DNA of 64,000 nucleotides from an uncultured Candidatus Melainabacteria bacterium (lineage in GTDB: Bacteria > Cyanobacteriota > Vampirovibrionia > Gastranaerophilales > Gastranaerophilaceae). The notes below the pieces were generated by a model. It saw only the letters and a list, made by a program, of their open reading frames with translations, did no database searches and was not told the origin of the DNA. A program made the position numbers and the translations under genes. Shown piece after piece: positions 41,526 through 50,934 of this stretch. The DNA lies in assembly GCA_949902595.1 (NCBI GenBank), contig CATLDC010000003.1, positions 62,001 to 126,000 on the forward strand, read 5' to 3'. Each line of letters starts with the position of its first letter. The first letter of the stretch is position 1.

Positions 41526-43196
41526 ATGGATTTCAAAAAACTATTAGAGAATAAAATTCTTTTAGCCTCAATAATCGGAGGCGTAATACTCCTGCTGGTA
41601 ATTTTTATCCTGTGCGGAACGATTGCAGCGTCAAACGGCTCTAAAAGCGAACAGATTGACGTGAGCAAAGAACCGCTTAAAGAAGACGTTGACCTTCTAA
41701 CAACCGATAATCTGGGAAAAGCTCTGGAAATTCAGGCTCTTCTTGCCCGTAATAATATCGTTGCTTCCCGCGCAGTCGACGGTACAAAATCAGTGCTTAA
41801 GCTCAAAAAAGGCGACTGTACACCCGGCATGAAAAAATGTACAACAGAACAAAGAGACCGCGCAATCATGGTTATTGTTGAAAGCGGCTTGTACGACCAG
41901 AATGTCGGACTGGAAGTCTTTGATAAAGGCGACTTTACTTCAACTAAGGAAGATAAAAGAATAAGACTAGTCCGTGCAATGAACGGCGAGTTGTCACGCT
42001 TAATCAAACGTATTGACGGGATTGAAAACGCGTCTGTGTTCATTTCTATTCCTGAACAGACAATGTTTTCATCAATGCAAAAACCTGTGACAGCAACAGT
42101 CCAACTTACAGTGGCTGTCGGCCAGACTCTTGATATGGCAAAAATTAAGGCTGTTTCTAACCTGCTTCTGGGCAGCGTTTCAGGCCTGACAGCGCAAAAT
42201 ATTTCAATAACAGATACAAACGGACACGTTTATAACAGCATGGTTGACGCCCAATCTGAAATGCTTGAAAGATTGCAGGCAAACGATAAATACATGCAGG
42301 AAAAAGTCTCTGCGCAACTTAACCGCCTAATCGGCTCTGGCAAATACGTTGCAACAGTTAGTACTTTCCTGAAGCAGGCTCCTGTTGAAAGATTCACAAT
42401 CGAATACGACCCGAACAGAAAAGCTTCTGTTAACGAACAAACTTTCTCAGAAGGCCTTGGAGACCAGACGCAGGATGTTAATAAGAATACAAACGCTGTG
42501 AGCGTTTACCTTCCAAACGGCTTGCCGGCTGGAAGCTCTGATTCTACCCAGAACAGAAGCTACTCAAGAACTGCAAGAGAAACCCAATACGGTGTTACAA
42601 AGGTTCAGACAAACGAATACATGTCACCAGGTGTGCTTGAAGAGATTTCAATCGCTGTAACTCTTGAAAAAGACGCACTTCCGGTTGAACTGACTCTTGA
42701 AGAACTCAAAGAACTGGTTGCTCATGCAGCAAGCCCTAAGGCTAATCCTGACAACGTAACAATTGCTTTTGCAGACTCTCTTGACCCGTTCATGGCAGGT
42801 GACAAGAATGTTAAGGCTCCAATCAAGGCAGAGCACGGAAACCCTTGGTGGCTTGCAATCGCGCTACTTGCGTTCGGTCTGTTCTTCGGTCACAAGGCTT
42901 TGACCCAGAAGATTAACGCAGCAAAGGCTGCGCAGGAAGAAGAGCTTATGCGTCTTAGAGAGATGAACGAAGCGCAGGAAAAACAGATTAAGGATTTGAG
43001 CGTTAACGCAGCAGATTTAATCCAGAAACAGTCACAATTGCAGCAAGGGTTGCTTGAACAGCAGAGCCGTCCGGCAGTGATTCCGACTTCGGGCGCGGAA
43101 ATCCGCGAGGCATTGAGAGAACTTAAGCGCGAATTTGACGGCGTTGATGAATCAGAAGCTGGTGAAAAAATCAGAAGCTGGATTGAGCAGGGTTAG
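41526..43196 (+). CDS. fliF: Flagellar MS-ring protein FliF
   Basis: Inner-membrane ring of the flagellar basal body. The 556-residue protein has a TM helix near the N-terminus (about 11-33), the ring-building motifs DNLGKALEIQALLARNNI (about 61), LSRLIKRIDGIENASVFISI (about 160-179) and LLLGSVSGLTAQNISITD (about 215), a more variable beta-collar, and a second TM helix (WWLAIALLAFGLFFG, about 440). The last residues EAGEKIRSWIEQG match the short C-terminal motif that binds FliG in other FliF proteins ('...LLRxWLxE'), which predicts a FliG partner next door. Confidence 0.93.
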   Translation: MDFKKLLENKILLASIIGGVILLLVIFILCGTIAASNGSKSEQIDVSKEPLKEDVDLLTTDNLGKALEIQALLARNNIVASRAVDGTKSVLKLKKGDCTPGMKKCTTEQRDRAIMVIVESGLYDQNVGLEVFDKGDFTSTKEDKRIRLVRAMNGELSRLIKRIDGIENASVFISIPEQTMFSSMQKPVTATVQLTVAVGQTLDMAKIKAVSNLLLGSVSGLTAQNISITDTNGHVYNSMVDAQSEMLERLQANDKYMQEKVSAQLNRLIGSGKYVATVSTFLKQAPVERFTIEYDPNRKASVNEQTFSEGLGDQTQDVNKNTNAVSVYLPNGLPAGSSDSTQNRSYSRTARETQYGVTKVQTNEYMSPGVLEEISIAVTLEKDALPVELTLEELKELVAHAASPKANPDNVTIAFADSLDPFMAGDKNVKAPIKAEHGNPWWLAIALLAFGLFFGHKALTQKINAAKAAQEEELMRLREMNEAQEKQIKDLSVNAADLIQKQSQLQQGLLEQQSRPAVIPTSGAEIREALRELKREFDGVDESEAGEKIRSWIEQG

Positions 43197-43285
43197 TAAA
43201 ATAATCATCAACTTATATGAGGTCAAAAGCTTTGTAATCAGGTATAATACAATAGGGATTATTATATCTATATAAAGGAACGAAT

Positions 43286-44338
43286 ATGCCTATAGAAGGA
43301 TTTGATTATAAGGATTTTGCAGCATCGATGGCTGAACAGGCGAAACAGCTTGTCCCGCCGGAGCTTAAAGACCACGAAAAAGAGTATATTGTAAAAACTC
43401 TCGGGAACTTTACGCTGCTTGCCGGTGAGGCGCTTTATAATGATGAGCAGCTTAAACTTAATGTTGATCAGGCTGTTTTCATAACCCAGATTATCGCAGA
43501 GTGGTCGTTCCACAAGTCAATTGACCTTATCCATTCCGGAATCCTGCCTCAGTACTGGGATAGTATCATGCAGAAAATCGCGTTTACTATCTTTGAGGTT
43601 GCAAAACAGGCGGTTATAAGAAAAATCCCTCAAGACCAACTCCTGCAGGCGATTGAGCACCATGTGATCAAGGTTTATAATTCAAGTATTGAAGAGCTCC
43701 AACAAAAAGGGGTTATTGACGAAGAGATTAAACAGCGGGCTGAAAGCCAGTCTAATATTGACGCGATGGCAAAACAGGCGCAGGAAGAACAGCAGCGCCA
43801 GCAGCAGGCTGTTGCAGAAGAGGCTGAGAAAAATCGCGCCGAAGCTGAAAAACGTCAGGAAGAAAAACGCAGACAGAAAAGGTTGGAAAAACAGCAGGCT
43901 GCGGTGGCTGTTTCTATTCCGCAGGGAATTACCAATAAGCAAATGAAGCTTATGACTCTTGCGCTTGTGCTTAAGATACTTTCGCAGGACAAGGTTACAA
44001 CAATTCTTAATAAGTTCGACTCCAGCGACTCTCTTGCGATTTCCCAGTACATGAATATGGCTGATTTGGAATCACATATCGACAGTGATTTGATTTCAGG
44101 CTGTCTGAAAGAAATGAAAGAGTATCTTCCGATTAAGCGCAAACTTACAAAAGAGAATGTGCTCGGAGATTTGTTGAGGCTTTATCGCTCAAATCCAAGA
44201 GAAAAGATTGAGAAGATTATCAAGAACGAACGCCCGCTTGTGAAGCGTTTTATCGCGCAGGCTTATGACGGAGAGTATTCGGAGTTGCCTTTGAAGGTTG
44301 CGGGAATTGTTGCACAATACATTGAAGAGAGTGTATAA
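43286..44338 (+). CDS. FliG-like rotor protein, highly divergent (probable)
   Basis: A 350-residue protein in the position of fliG (between fliF and fliH) but without the usual FliG motifs such as EHPQ. N-terminal 130 residues: all-helical (PPELKDHEKEYIVKTLGNF, IEHHVIKVYN). Residues about 150-208: a Gln/Glu/Lys-rich coiled coil. C-terminal part (about 215-350): LMTLALVLKILSQDKVTTIL, SQYMNMADLESHIDSDLISG and LKEMKEYLP, resembling the armadillo-type middle domain of FliG in pattern. FliG links the MS ring to the C-ring and the stator. The family call rests on position, the FliG-binding tail of the neighbouring FliF and the helical pattern, not on clear sequence identity. A TATAAT hexamer at 43243-43248 precedes it. 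Confidence 0.55.
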   Translation: MPIEGFDYKDFAASMAEQAKQLVPPELKDHEKEYIVKTLGNFTLLAGEALYNDEQLKLNVDQAVFITQIIAEWSFHKSIDLIHSGILPQYWDSIMQKIAFTIFEVAKQAVIRKIPQDQLLQAIEHHVIKVYNSSIEELQQKGVIDEEIKQRAESQSNIDAMAKQAQEEQQRQQQAVAEEAEKNRAEAEKRQEEKRRQKRLEKQQAAVAVSIPQGITNKQMKLMTLALVLKILSQDKVTTILNKFDSSDSLAISQYMNMADLESHIDSDLISGCLKEMKEYLPIKRKLTKENVLGDLLRLYRSNPREKIEKIIKNERPLVKRFIAQAYDGEYSELPLKVAGIVAQYIEESV

Positions 44339-44346
44339 TACTTAAT

Positions 44347-45111
44347 ATGATTATTAAAAAACATAGTCAAAAACCAAGGGAGGAGAAAAAGGTTGTTGAA
44401 CAGCAGGTTGTAAAACCAGCTGTGGAAGAGCCGGAACTTTCTATTGAACAGGATGAAATAACTTCTGCTCCTGAACCGGTTCAAGAAGAGCCGGTGGTTA
44501 AGGAACCCGAGATTGACTTGTTTGATATTGAAAACATTGATTTTACCCAGAGACAGGAACGAAGACGCGGCTCAAGAAGACGCGGGTACAGAAGGATTGA
44601 TGACAGAAATCTTGTCTCACGCGCGCAGGAAGAAGCTGAAACAATCAAGAAATCTGCGTTTGAAGAAGGGTACAGAAAAGGGCTTGAGCAAGCTAATCAG
44701 GATATGGAAAAATTCCGTACCGAACTTGCGTGTTTTATGAACTCCAGAAACGAGGTTTTTGAGTACATAGCGCCGGATATTCTTGAAATCAGCGTTGATA
44801 TAGCAAAAAAAATTATTAAAAAAGAGGTAGAATCTGACCCGCAGGTTTTGATTAATACAATTGTCGATGTGCTTAAAACAGTATCCAAAAGCGAACCTAA
44901 AATCAATATCAGGGTTAAACCGCAGGCTGTTCAGTTCATCAAGGACACAATTCCTAATATAACTTACCAGTACGGAATTGATGCAAAAATTAATATTGTG
45001 TCAGACCCGTCTATAGAAGAAGGCGGTTGCGTGTTCCAGACAAATAACGGTATCGTAGACGCTTCGATTGACACCCAGCTGGAAATCATTAAAAAAGCAC
45101 TGACGACGTAG
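44347..45111 (+). CDS. fliH: Flagellar export apparatus protein FliH
   Basis: Regulator of the FliI export ATPase. The 254-residue protein has an acidic, Pro/Glu-rich N-terminus (about 10-65), an Arg-rich patch (RRRGSRRRGYRR near 73), then the FliH/HrpE-type helix with the glycine-zipper-like AFEEGYRKGLEQANQ (about 103-117). The C-terminal domain carries ISVDIAKKIIKKEV (about 147), the NIRVKPQAVQFIKD stretch and DPSIEEGGCVFQTNNGIVDA (about 217-236), where the family has 'D..i..Ggc.iet..G.iDa'. It begins eight bases after the FliG-like gene. fliI does not follow. Confidence 0.88.
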   Translation: MIIKKHSQKPREEKKVVEQQVVKPAVEEPELSIEQDEITSAPEPVQEEPVVKEPEIDLFDIENIDFTQRQERRRGSRRRGYRRIDDRNLVSRAQEEAETIKKSAFEEGYRKGLEQANQDMEKFRTELACFMNSRNEVFEYIAPDILEISVDIAKKIIKKEVESDPQVLINTIVDVLKTVSKSEPKINIRVKPQAVQFIKDTIPNITYQYGIDAKINIVSDPSIEEGGCVFQTNNGIVDASIDTQLEIIKKALTT

Positions 45112-45124
45112 GTGAAAGGTAGTA

Positions 45125-47212
45125 ATGGCGGCAGAAGGACAAAATAAACCAATATCAGAAATATTCTTGGCGCTCTTCGTAATGACTCTTGTCTTGATTC
45201 TCATTATGGAGATGCCAAACTGGGTTATCAATTTTTCTATCAGCTTGAATATTACTCTTGGAATTGTGCTTTTGATGATATCTTTGTATGTCCAAAAGCC
45301 TCTTGAACTTGCTGCGTTTCCTTCTATTATTCTGCTTGGTACAATGTTCCGCCTTGTACTTTCAATTGCTTCAACCCGTCTTATTCTTGCAAAAGGCGAT
45401 GCGGGAGAAGTTGTGCATGCATTCGGGACTTTCGTTACGGGCGGGAACATGATTGTAGGGGGCGTAATCTTCCTGATTATCACTGTTGTACAGTTCATGG
45501 TTATTACAAAAGGTGCTGAACGTATTGCTGAAGTTGCAGCACGTTTTGCTTTGGACGCGATGCCCGGTAAACAAATGACGATTGACGCAGACTTTAATGC
45601 GGGATTGATTTCACCGGAAGAAGCGGTTAAGAAACGTGAAGACCTGCAAAGAGAATCAAGCTTGTTCGGTTCAATGGATGGTTCTATGAAGTTTGTAAAA
45701 GGTGATACTATGGCAGGTATCATCATTGTAATAATCAATATCGTGGGCGGTTTGACAATCGGCTGTCTGGTAAACCAGATGCCTGTGGCCGATGCTGTAA
45801 GCAAATACACAGTATTAACAATTGGTGACGGTCTTGCTTCACAGCTTCCTTCTCTTCTGATGTCAATTGCAGCCGGTATCGTGATGACACGCGCGTCTGC
45901 CGGGAATACTTCTTTGGGTGGTGACTTGACCAATCAGATTATGGCAAAGCCTTATTCTTTGTTCTTTGCAGCTTTGTTCCTCGGCTTAATCACGGTGACT
46001 TCGCCAATTACAGGCTTGCCGTTCCTGCCGTTTCTGATATTCACAATTATCCTTGCAGTAGCCGGCTTCTCCGTACTCGTCAATGCAGACGTTCAATCCC
46101 AATTGGGTCAGTTGGAAAGCGTGCGCCAGAATATGCAGGATTTGGTTAACCCTAACAAGATGTACGAAAGACTCGGGGTTGATGTTTTGAGCTTGCAGGT
46201 TGGTGCCGGCTTGCTTGTTATTGCCGATCCGGATCAGGAAGGTCAATTGCTGGCTAAGATTGCTGCCCTGCGTCAGAGAGTTACAGACGAACTTGGTTAC
46301 ATTCTTCCAAACATACGTATTATGGACTCATCTGCGCTTGAAGCCAATGAGTACGTTATCTCTATTCGTAACAACGTTGTTGCATCCGGCTACGTATATC
46401 CGGGCAAGTACATGGTTATTGCTGACCAGTGGGATTCTGTTAAGAAAACTATTCCGGAAGACGCGATTGTTGGGGTTGACCCAACTTATCAGACTCAGGC
46501 TTACTGGATTTCGCAGGACGATGCAAGAGCTACCAAAAACGTTACGGCGGTTGATGCTACAGATGTTCTTGTTACCCACCTTCAAGAGTGCGTAAGAAAA
46601 CACGTTGACGAGGTTATGACAAAGACAGATGTCTTGAAGCTGATGGAACTTGTACGTTCTCAAGACCCAACTCTTGTAAACGACCTTGTGCCTGCGATTA
46701 TTTCTACCTCAGATTTGAGAAAGATTTTTGTAAACTTAATCAGAGAAAAAGTCTCTATCAAGGACATTATCTTTGTGTTCGAGCGTCTTTGTGATTACGC
46801 GAGATTCTCCAAGGAGCCTGACATTCTTTCAGAGCGTCTGCGTGCAGCGCTCGGGCGCCAGATTTGTCTAAGCAATGTTGACAGAGACCATGTTTTGTAC
46901 GCGCTTACACTGTCACCTGAATGGGAAAAAACTCTCGATGACAGCTGTCAGAGAACCGAGCTCGGTACAATGTTTTTGCTTAACCCTATGCAGGTGCAGG
47001 ATTTGATTGAATCAACAGCAATGACTCTTATGCGTGCGCATCAGGCAATCGGGCAGCAGCCTGTAATACTTTGTTCTCCAAGAATCAGGCTTCCTTTGTA
47101 TCAGCTCCTTGAGCGTCATATTCCAACCATTGTTGTTATCTCTTATTCAGAGCTGATTACTGATATCAAGGTAGAGGCTGTTGATACAATCGGCGAGAAT
47201 GCCGGATACTAA
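45125..47212 (+). CDS. flhA: Flagellar biosynthesis protein FlhA
   Basis: Integral membrane component of the flagellar type III export gate. The 695-residue protein has about eight TM helices in the first 320 residues and the FHIPEP-family signature region (GTMFRLVLSIASTRLIL, VVHAFGTFVTGGNMIVGGVI given in part, QFMVITKGAERIAEVAARFA, DADFNAGLISPEEA). The large cytosolic C-domain (about 350-690) includes YERLGVDVLSLQVG and RIRLPLYQLLERHIP. The basal-body neighbours and the spacing of motifs argue for FlhA rather than its virulence homologue SctV. AAAGGT lies before the ATG; it follows fliH by 13 bases. Confidence 0.94.
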   Translation: MAAEGQNKPISEIFLALFVMTLVLILIMEMPNWVINFSISLNITLGIVLLMISLYVQKPLELAAFPSIILLGTMFRLVLSIASTRLILAKGDAGEVVHAFGTFVTGGNMIVGGVIFLIITVVQFMVITKGAERIAEVAARFALDAMPGKQMTIDADFNAGLISPEEAVKKREDLQRESSLFGSMDGSMKFVKGDTMAGIIIVIINIVGGLTIGCLVNQMPVADAVSKYTVLTIGDGLASQLPSLLMSIAAGIVMTRASAGNTSLGGDLTNQIMAKPYSLFFAALFLGLITVTSPITGLPFLPFLIFTIILAVAGFSVLVNADVQSQLGQLESVRQNMQDLVNPNKMYERLGVDVLSLQVGAGLLVIADPDQEGQLLAKIAALRQRVTDELGYILPNIRIMDSSALEANEYVISIRNNVVASGYVYPGKYMVIADQWDSVKKTIPEDAIVGVDPTYQTQAYWISQDDARATKNVTAVDATDVLVTHLQECVRKHVDEVMTKTDVLKLMELVRSQDPTLVNDLVPAIISTSDLRKIFVNLIREKVSIKDIIFVFERLCDYARFSKEPDILSERLRAALGRQICLSNVDRDHVLYALTLSPEWEKTLDDSCQRTELGTMFLLNPMQVQDLIESTAMTLMRAHQAIGQQPVILCSPRIRLPLYQLLERHIPTIVVISYSELITDIKVEAVDTIGENAGY

Positions 47213-47282
47213 TTTCCTTATTGAAATAAGTTTATGTGAATGCTAAAATTTTTTTGAGAGATATATAAGGAGTAAATAATTT

Positions 47283-49151
47283 ATGGTCTGTTTAACATCA
47301 AAAAAGATTGATACTAAACTTGTATCTGAAGCACTTAAGGCTCTTGGCAAAGAAAACCTTGCGCTTATTATTCACGGGAGCAGCTTCCCTTCAAAAGACG
47401 GGCAGGATACAGGGTTTGGAACATTCAATTCCGAAGCCGGTCACGAAGTAATCGACTACGCTTCAGGAATTTTTAACGCATTGCAGCTTGGACCTGCAGG
47501 TAAGACAAAGAGCTCTGACTCTTCACCTTACTGCGGTACAATTTTTTCAGGCAACCCGCTGTTTATTGACCTGAAACAACTTACAGAGAAAAAATGGGAA
47601 AACATTCTATCTCAAGAGACTTTCAACAAGGTTGTTTCCGGGAACCCTAAACAAAATTCAGGCAGAACAGCTTATTCTTATATTTCAAAGGCGCAGCTTG
47701 ATGCTTTGAAAGAAGCATGGAACAACTTCAAAGAAATTCAGGGCGGCTTGTTCGGCTCTTCTTTGAAGAAGGATTTTGAAAAATTCAAAAAAGAAAACGA
47801 GTTCTGGCTTGAAAACGACTCTTTGTATGAAGCGCTTTCTATTGAAAACGACAACGATTTCTGGTACAGCTGGAAAAATAACACTGATAAGAACCTTCTG
47901 AACCCAAAATCAGAAGACGAAAAGAAGGCTTATGCAGCACGTATCGAAGAAATCAAGAACAAATACGCTGACGAGATTGAGTTCTACAAGTTCTGCCAGT
48001 TTGTATTAGAAGTTCAGAACGAAGAAACAAAAAAATACGCGCTTTCAAAAGGCATAAAGATGATTGCAGACCGTCAGGTTGCTTTCTCTGACAGAGACGC
48101 ATGGGCTTACCAGTCATTGTTCCTTGACGGTTGGTATCTTGGCTGCCCTCCTGACTATTTCTCAAAAGACGGTCAGGCTTGGGGCTTCCCTGTTATGGAT
48201 CCGGATAAAATGTATAATGAAGACGGCTCTCTGGGCGAAGGCGGAATTTTGATGAAAAATCTTTATAAAAAGATGTTCAAAGAAAATCCGGGTGGTGTAA
48301 GAATCGACCACATCGTTGGCTTGATTGACCCATGGGTTTACAAAGCTGGCAAAAAACCAATGCCTGAACAGGGCGCTGGAAGACTTTATTCTTCTCCTGA
48401 GCATCCTGAGCTTTCAAGATACGCGATTGCAAGAAACGAGGACTTGGACTGGAGCTTAGAAGCAGATAAAGAAAAAAGAGTTAAGTCTTTGTCAGATGAA
48501 CAAATCAAACTTTACGGCAGATTAATTGAAAAAATCGTTATTGCTGCTGCAAAGGAATGCGGCCTGGATAAAAATGCAATTGTTTGCGAAGATTTGGGCA
48601 CATTAACAAACCCTGTTGACGCTGTGATGAAAAAATACGAGCTTCAGGGTATGAGATTGACCCAGTTCGTTATTGCAGAAAAACCAGAACACCCTTACCG
48701 TTGTAAAAACATTGGTGAAAATGTTTGGAACATGGTAGGGACTCACGATAACAACCCTATTTCTATGTGGGCTGAGAGCATGATTAATACTCACGAAGGT
48801 TATTTACACGCTAAAAACCTTGTAGAAGATTTGTTTGCAGAAGCTGACAACAAAGACGATATTATCGTTAAACTAACTCAGGATAAAGATTATTTGAAGT
48901 TTATCAAGTTAACAGAAATCTTTGCATCAAAAGCAAAAAATGTTCAGGTATTCTTCACTGATTTCTTCCAGATTAACGATGTTTATAACAGACCTGGTAC
49001 ATCAGGTGACCAAAACTGGTCACTTAGACTTCCGAATAACTTTATGGAGCTTGAACCAATCGATTTACATGCGATATTGAAAGCTGCTATTATTGCACGC
49101 GGTAAAGATTTCGCATCTAAACATGCAAGCTTGATTGAAAAACTCGGTTAA
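47283..49151 (+). CDS. malQ: 4-alpha-glucanotransferase (GH77 amylomaltase), enlarged
   Basis: Transfers alpha-1,4-glucan segments in glycogen or maltodextrin metabolism. GH77 signatures in order: QDTGFGTFNSEAGHEVIDYA (about 43), SSDSSPYCGTIFSGNPLFID (about 79), FSDRDAWAYQSLFL (about 270), GVRIDHIVGL (about 338, the Asp is the nucleophile), IVCEDLGTL (about 437, the Glu is the acid/base) and NMVGTHDNNPISMW (about 480). At 622 residues it is about 120 longer than E. coli-type domains without N-extension would require, with an insertion at about 130-240 of charged helices. AAGGAG lies ten bases before the ATG. It is followed by a strong terminator. Confidence 0.92.
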   Translation: MVCLTSKKIDTKLVSEALKALGKENLALIIHGSSFPSKDGQDTGFGTFNSEAGHEVIDYASGIFNALQLGPAGKTKSSDSSPYCGTIFSGNPLFIDLKQLTEKKWENILSQETFNKVVSGNPKQNSGRTAYSYISKAQLDALKEAWNNFKEIQGGLFGSSLKKDFEKFKKENEFWLENDSLYEALSIENDNDFWYSWKNNTDKNLLNPKSEDEKKAYAARIEEIKNKYADEIEFYKFCQFVLEVQNEETKKYALSKGIKMIADRQVAFSDRDAWAYQSLFLDGWYLGCPPDYFSKDGQAWGFPVMDPDKMYNEDGSLGEGGILMKNLYKKMFKENPGGVRIDHIVGLIDPWVYKAGKKPMPEQGAGRLYSSPEHPELSRYAIARNEDLDWSLEADKEKRVKSLSDEQIKLYGRLIEKIVIAAAKECGLDKNAIVCEDLGTLTNPVDAVMKKYELQGMRLTQFVIAEKPEHPYRCKNIGENVWNMVGTHDNNPISMWAESMINTHEGYLHAKNLVEDLFAEADNKDDIIVKLTQDKDYLKFIKLTEIFASKAKNVQVFFTDFFQINDVYNRPGTSGDQNWSLRLPNNFMELEPIDLHAILKAAIIARGKDFASKHASLIEKLG

Positions 49152-49166
49152 GACAGATAATTAAAA

Positions 49167-49196
49167 CGGGGCGGACTAAAAGTCCGCCCCGCTTTT
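49167..49196. terminator. Rho-independent terminator after malQ
   Basis: CGGGGCGGACT pairs with AGTCCGCCCCG around an AAA loop, followed by CTTTTTATT. It lies 15 bases after the malQ stop and overlaps the 3' end of the opposing glycosyltransferase gene. Confidence 0.94.
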
Positions 49197-50081
49197 TATT
49201 AACGTCTCATAAAGAGTTCCGCTTGTATCAATTTTTTTACTCTTTGTTATCACGCGCCACTTGTAGGTAAGCTTATGGATAGGAGAGGCTTTCTTAAGCT
49301 CCCTCAATCGTTTTTCACTAAACTTGTCCAGAAGCTCGTATTGCATGCGCTCTACAGGGACAAACGAGACATTGAAAATCTCGTTCCACTCGTCAAGGTT
49401 TTCTTTTGATGATTCTGTGAACATGGTGAATGCGTGGAGGTAGAAAAAATAATTAATAGCAAAATCGTTTCGCCTCCAGTATTCGTCAAGAAAAGCTTTC
49501 ATCTTGGCAATAATTATGCTCTTGCCTCCGGATGAGATAAAATAATTTGCCATGCAGAGCCCGTCAGGGTCTTCTTCTTTGTCACATTTAAAGACAAACA
49601 ATTCTGACTCCCTTATGTATTCAGGAAGCGGAGCTGTAAGAAGCATGGTTGCGTCTATCCAGCACCCGCCGTATTCATAAAGCAGATAGGTCCTTATAAT
49701 ATCAGCAAAGTGTGCGGACGTAATCGCGCCTTTTGCTTTTAGTCTGTAAATATAATCCGGAATTTTTATGTAATCCCTGATAGAATCCTCGTTTAGAATG
49801 ACGTGTTCAAGGTTTCCTTTATACTTCTCAACGCTCGCCACGCAGGTTTTAACAATCTCTGGAGCGTTCTCAATACCGTTCTCCCAGTATTGCCAGATTC
49901 TGTAAGTGTTGTTTTTGTTCAGCGGTTTAATCTCTTTTTCTTCGATTAGTTTGATATAGTCTTTCAGGTAGAATTTGCAAAAGTTTCCTTTTAGAATCCG
50001 CCTAATTTTGCGGTCAAAAATAAAAAGTTCAAGAAAGATTTTTACCAGATTGTTGATTAAATAAAAAAATTTTGATTTCAA
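49176..50081 (-). CDS. Glycosyltransferase of the GT32/capsular-polysaccharide-synthesis type
   Basis: A 301-residue sugar transferase. The core reads NTYRIWQYWENGIENAPEIV (about 58), then ITSAHFADIIRTYLLYEYGG (about 119) and GCWIDATMLL (about 138), a DxA/DxD-like nucleotide-sugar site, which is the layout of the TcdA/TcdB-like 'Caps_synth' and GT32 enzymes. An N-terminal hydrophobic patch (LINNLVKIFLELFIF) may make it peripheral to the membrane. The start is a TTG at 50081 with AGAGGA five bases upstream. It lies in a small glycan cluster with the TPR-glycosyltransferase at 50935 and next to a recombinase and repeats, so it may be accessory DNA. Confidence 0.8.
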   Translation of the reverse strand: MKSKFFYLINNLVKIFLELFIFDRKIRRILKGNFCKFYLKDYIKLIEEKEIKPLNKNNTYRIWQYWENGIENAPEIVKTCVASVEKYKGNLEHVILNEDSIRDYIKIPDYIYRLKAKGAITSAHFADIIRTYLLYEYGGCWIDATMLLTAPLPEYIRESELFVFKCDKEEDPDGLCMANYFISSGGKSIIIAKMKAFLDEYWRRNDFAINYFFYLHAFTMFTESSKENLDEWNEIFNVSFVPVERMQYELLDKFSEKRLRELKKASPIHKLTYKWRVITKSKKIDTSGTLYETLIKSGADF

Positions 50082-50098
50082 TTCATTCCTCTTTTCAT

Positions 50099-50230
50099 AA
50101 CAAAATAACCAAATTGTTAAAAAGAGAATGGCAGCAGCCGTTTTAGCTGAATCCCGGCTTCAAAAAATTTATTTGTGATAACATATAAATAAGATGACTA
50201 AAGGCAAGGTAACAATTTGGTTATTTTGTT
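50099..50230. mobile_element. 132-bp MITE-like element with perfect 21-bp inverted ends
   Basis: The left end (50099-50119, starting AACAAAATAACCAAATTGTT) is exactly complementary to the right end (50210-50230). The 90-base interior is non-coding. It sits in the gap between the glycosyltransferase and the recombinase. The ends align at 15 of 21 positions with the ends of the 322-bp element at 11938, so the two may belong to one family. No full transposase gene is in the window. Confidence 0.65.
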
Positions 50231-50235
50231 GCCTA

Positions 50236-50313
50236 TCCCTCACCCCGTTTTTCTAATGCTCATGCGAAGCCTTCGCATTGAAAAACTACCCCTCTCCCAC
50301 AAGGGGCGAGGGA
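50236..50313. repeat. Dispersed GC-rich repeat, copy D, interrupted by a hairpin
   Basis: TCCCTCACCCCG...CCCCTCTCCCACAAGGGGCGAGGGA has the same two-part form as copy A. The halves are separated by an ATGCGAAG-C-CTTCGCAT hairpin (about 50260-50276). It abuts the right end of the 132-bp element and the 3' end of the recombinase gene. Confidence 0.6.
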
Positions 50314-50322
50314 AAAAGATGG

Positions 50323-50865
50323 CTACAGAATAAAATTAAGATAGCTCTCTTCAATTTCAGCCTGCTCAATACCAATGTATCGGAGCGTAATTTCAGGGCT
50401 CGAATGATTAAATATTTTTTGAAGCATTGCAACATCCTTGAACGACTTGTAGTGATGATAGCCAAAAGTTTTTCTAAGAGTGTGCGTGCCGACTCTCTCT
50501 TCAAGCCCTGCGCGCTTGCATGCGCTGTTTATAATCTTGTAAGCAGAAATCCTGCCGAGCCTGTTTTCAAACCGTGTCATAAAAAGCGGGTCTTCAAGGT
50601 CTTTTTTGTGCGTATACTCTTCAATCAGAGATAAGAGCTTGGAATTAACAGGAAATTTCTTTATTTTTCCGGTCTTTTTCTCCCTGATCTGGATATACTT
50701 TTTTCCCTTAACATCACCCACATTTAACGCAAGTATGTCTGAAATCCGGAGCCCGCAATTTGTTCCGATTGTGAAAAATACTAAATCGCGCATACTTTCT
50801 TTTTTTAGTATGCGCTCAACATTTCTGATATCTTTTTTGTTTCTGATTGGCTCAACTGTTGCCAT
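50323..50865 (-). CDS. Small tyrosine recombinase (integrase catalytic domain only)
   Basis: A 180-residue protein consisting of the catalytic domain of the lambda-integrase/XerD family: Arg in NCGLRISDIL (about 37), Lys in EKKTGKIKKF (about 64), HTLRKTFGYH (His-x-x-Arg, about 128), His in KIFNHSSPEI and the nucleophile Tyr in LRYIGIEQ (about 162). The usual N-terminal core-binding domain of about 80-100 residues is absent. Such short forms occur in many Firmicutes and relatives and may act on specific sites or repeats. The ATG at 50865 follows AAAGGGTGG. It is adjacent to a MITE-like element and a dispersed repeat, which raises the chance that it moves or inverts local DNA. Confidence 0.85.
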   Translation of the reverse strand: MATVEPIRNKKDIRNVERILKKESMRDLVFFTIGTNCGLRISDILALNVGDVKGKKYIQIREKKTGKIKKFPVNSKLLSLIEEYTHKKDLEDPLFMTRFENRLGRISAYKIINSACKRAGLEERVGTHTLRKTFGYHHYKSFKDVAMLQKIFNHSSPEITLRYIGIEQAEIEESYLNFIL

Positions 50866-50934
50866 AATAACCACCCTTTCTTTTAGTACCGGTTTTTATA
50901 ATAAAAAGGATGGCTTTAAATAAACAGAAAATAT

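Noticed and set aside
45001..45933. A 310-codon open frame on the minus strand inside flhA
   Set aside because: It is an antisense shadow of flhA: the plus frame has all FlhA motifs, and the minus frame is rich in Ile/Pro/Ser without a ribosome site or recognisable domain.
45125..47212. Reading flhA as SctV of a virulence type III system
   Set aside because: Neighbouring fliE, fliF, fliH and the sigma-28 flagellin gene fit a flagellum. No secretin, needle or translocon gene is visible.
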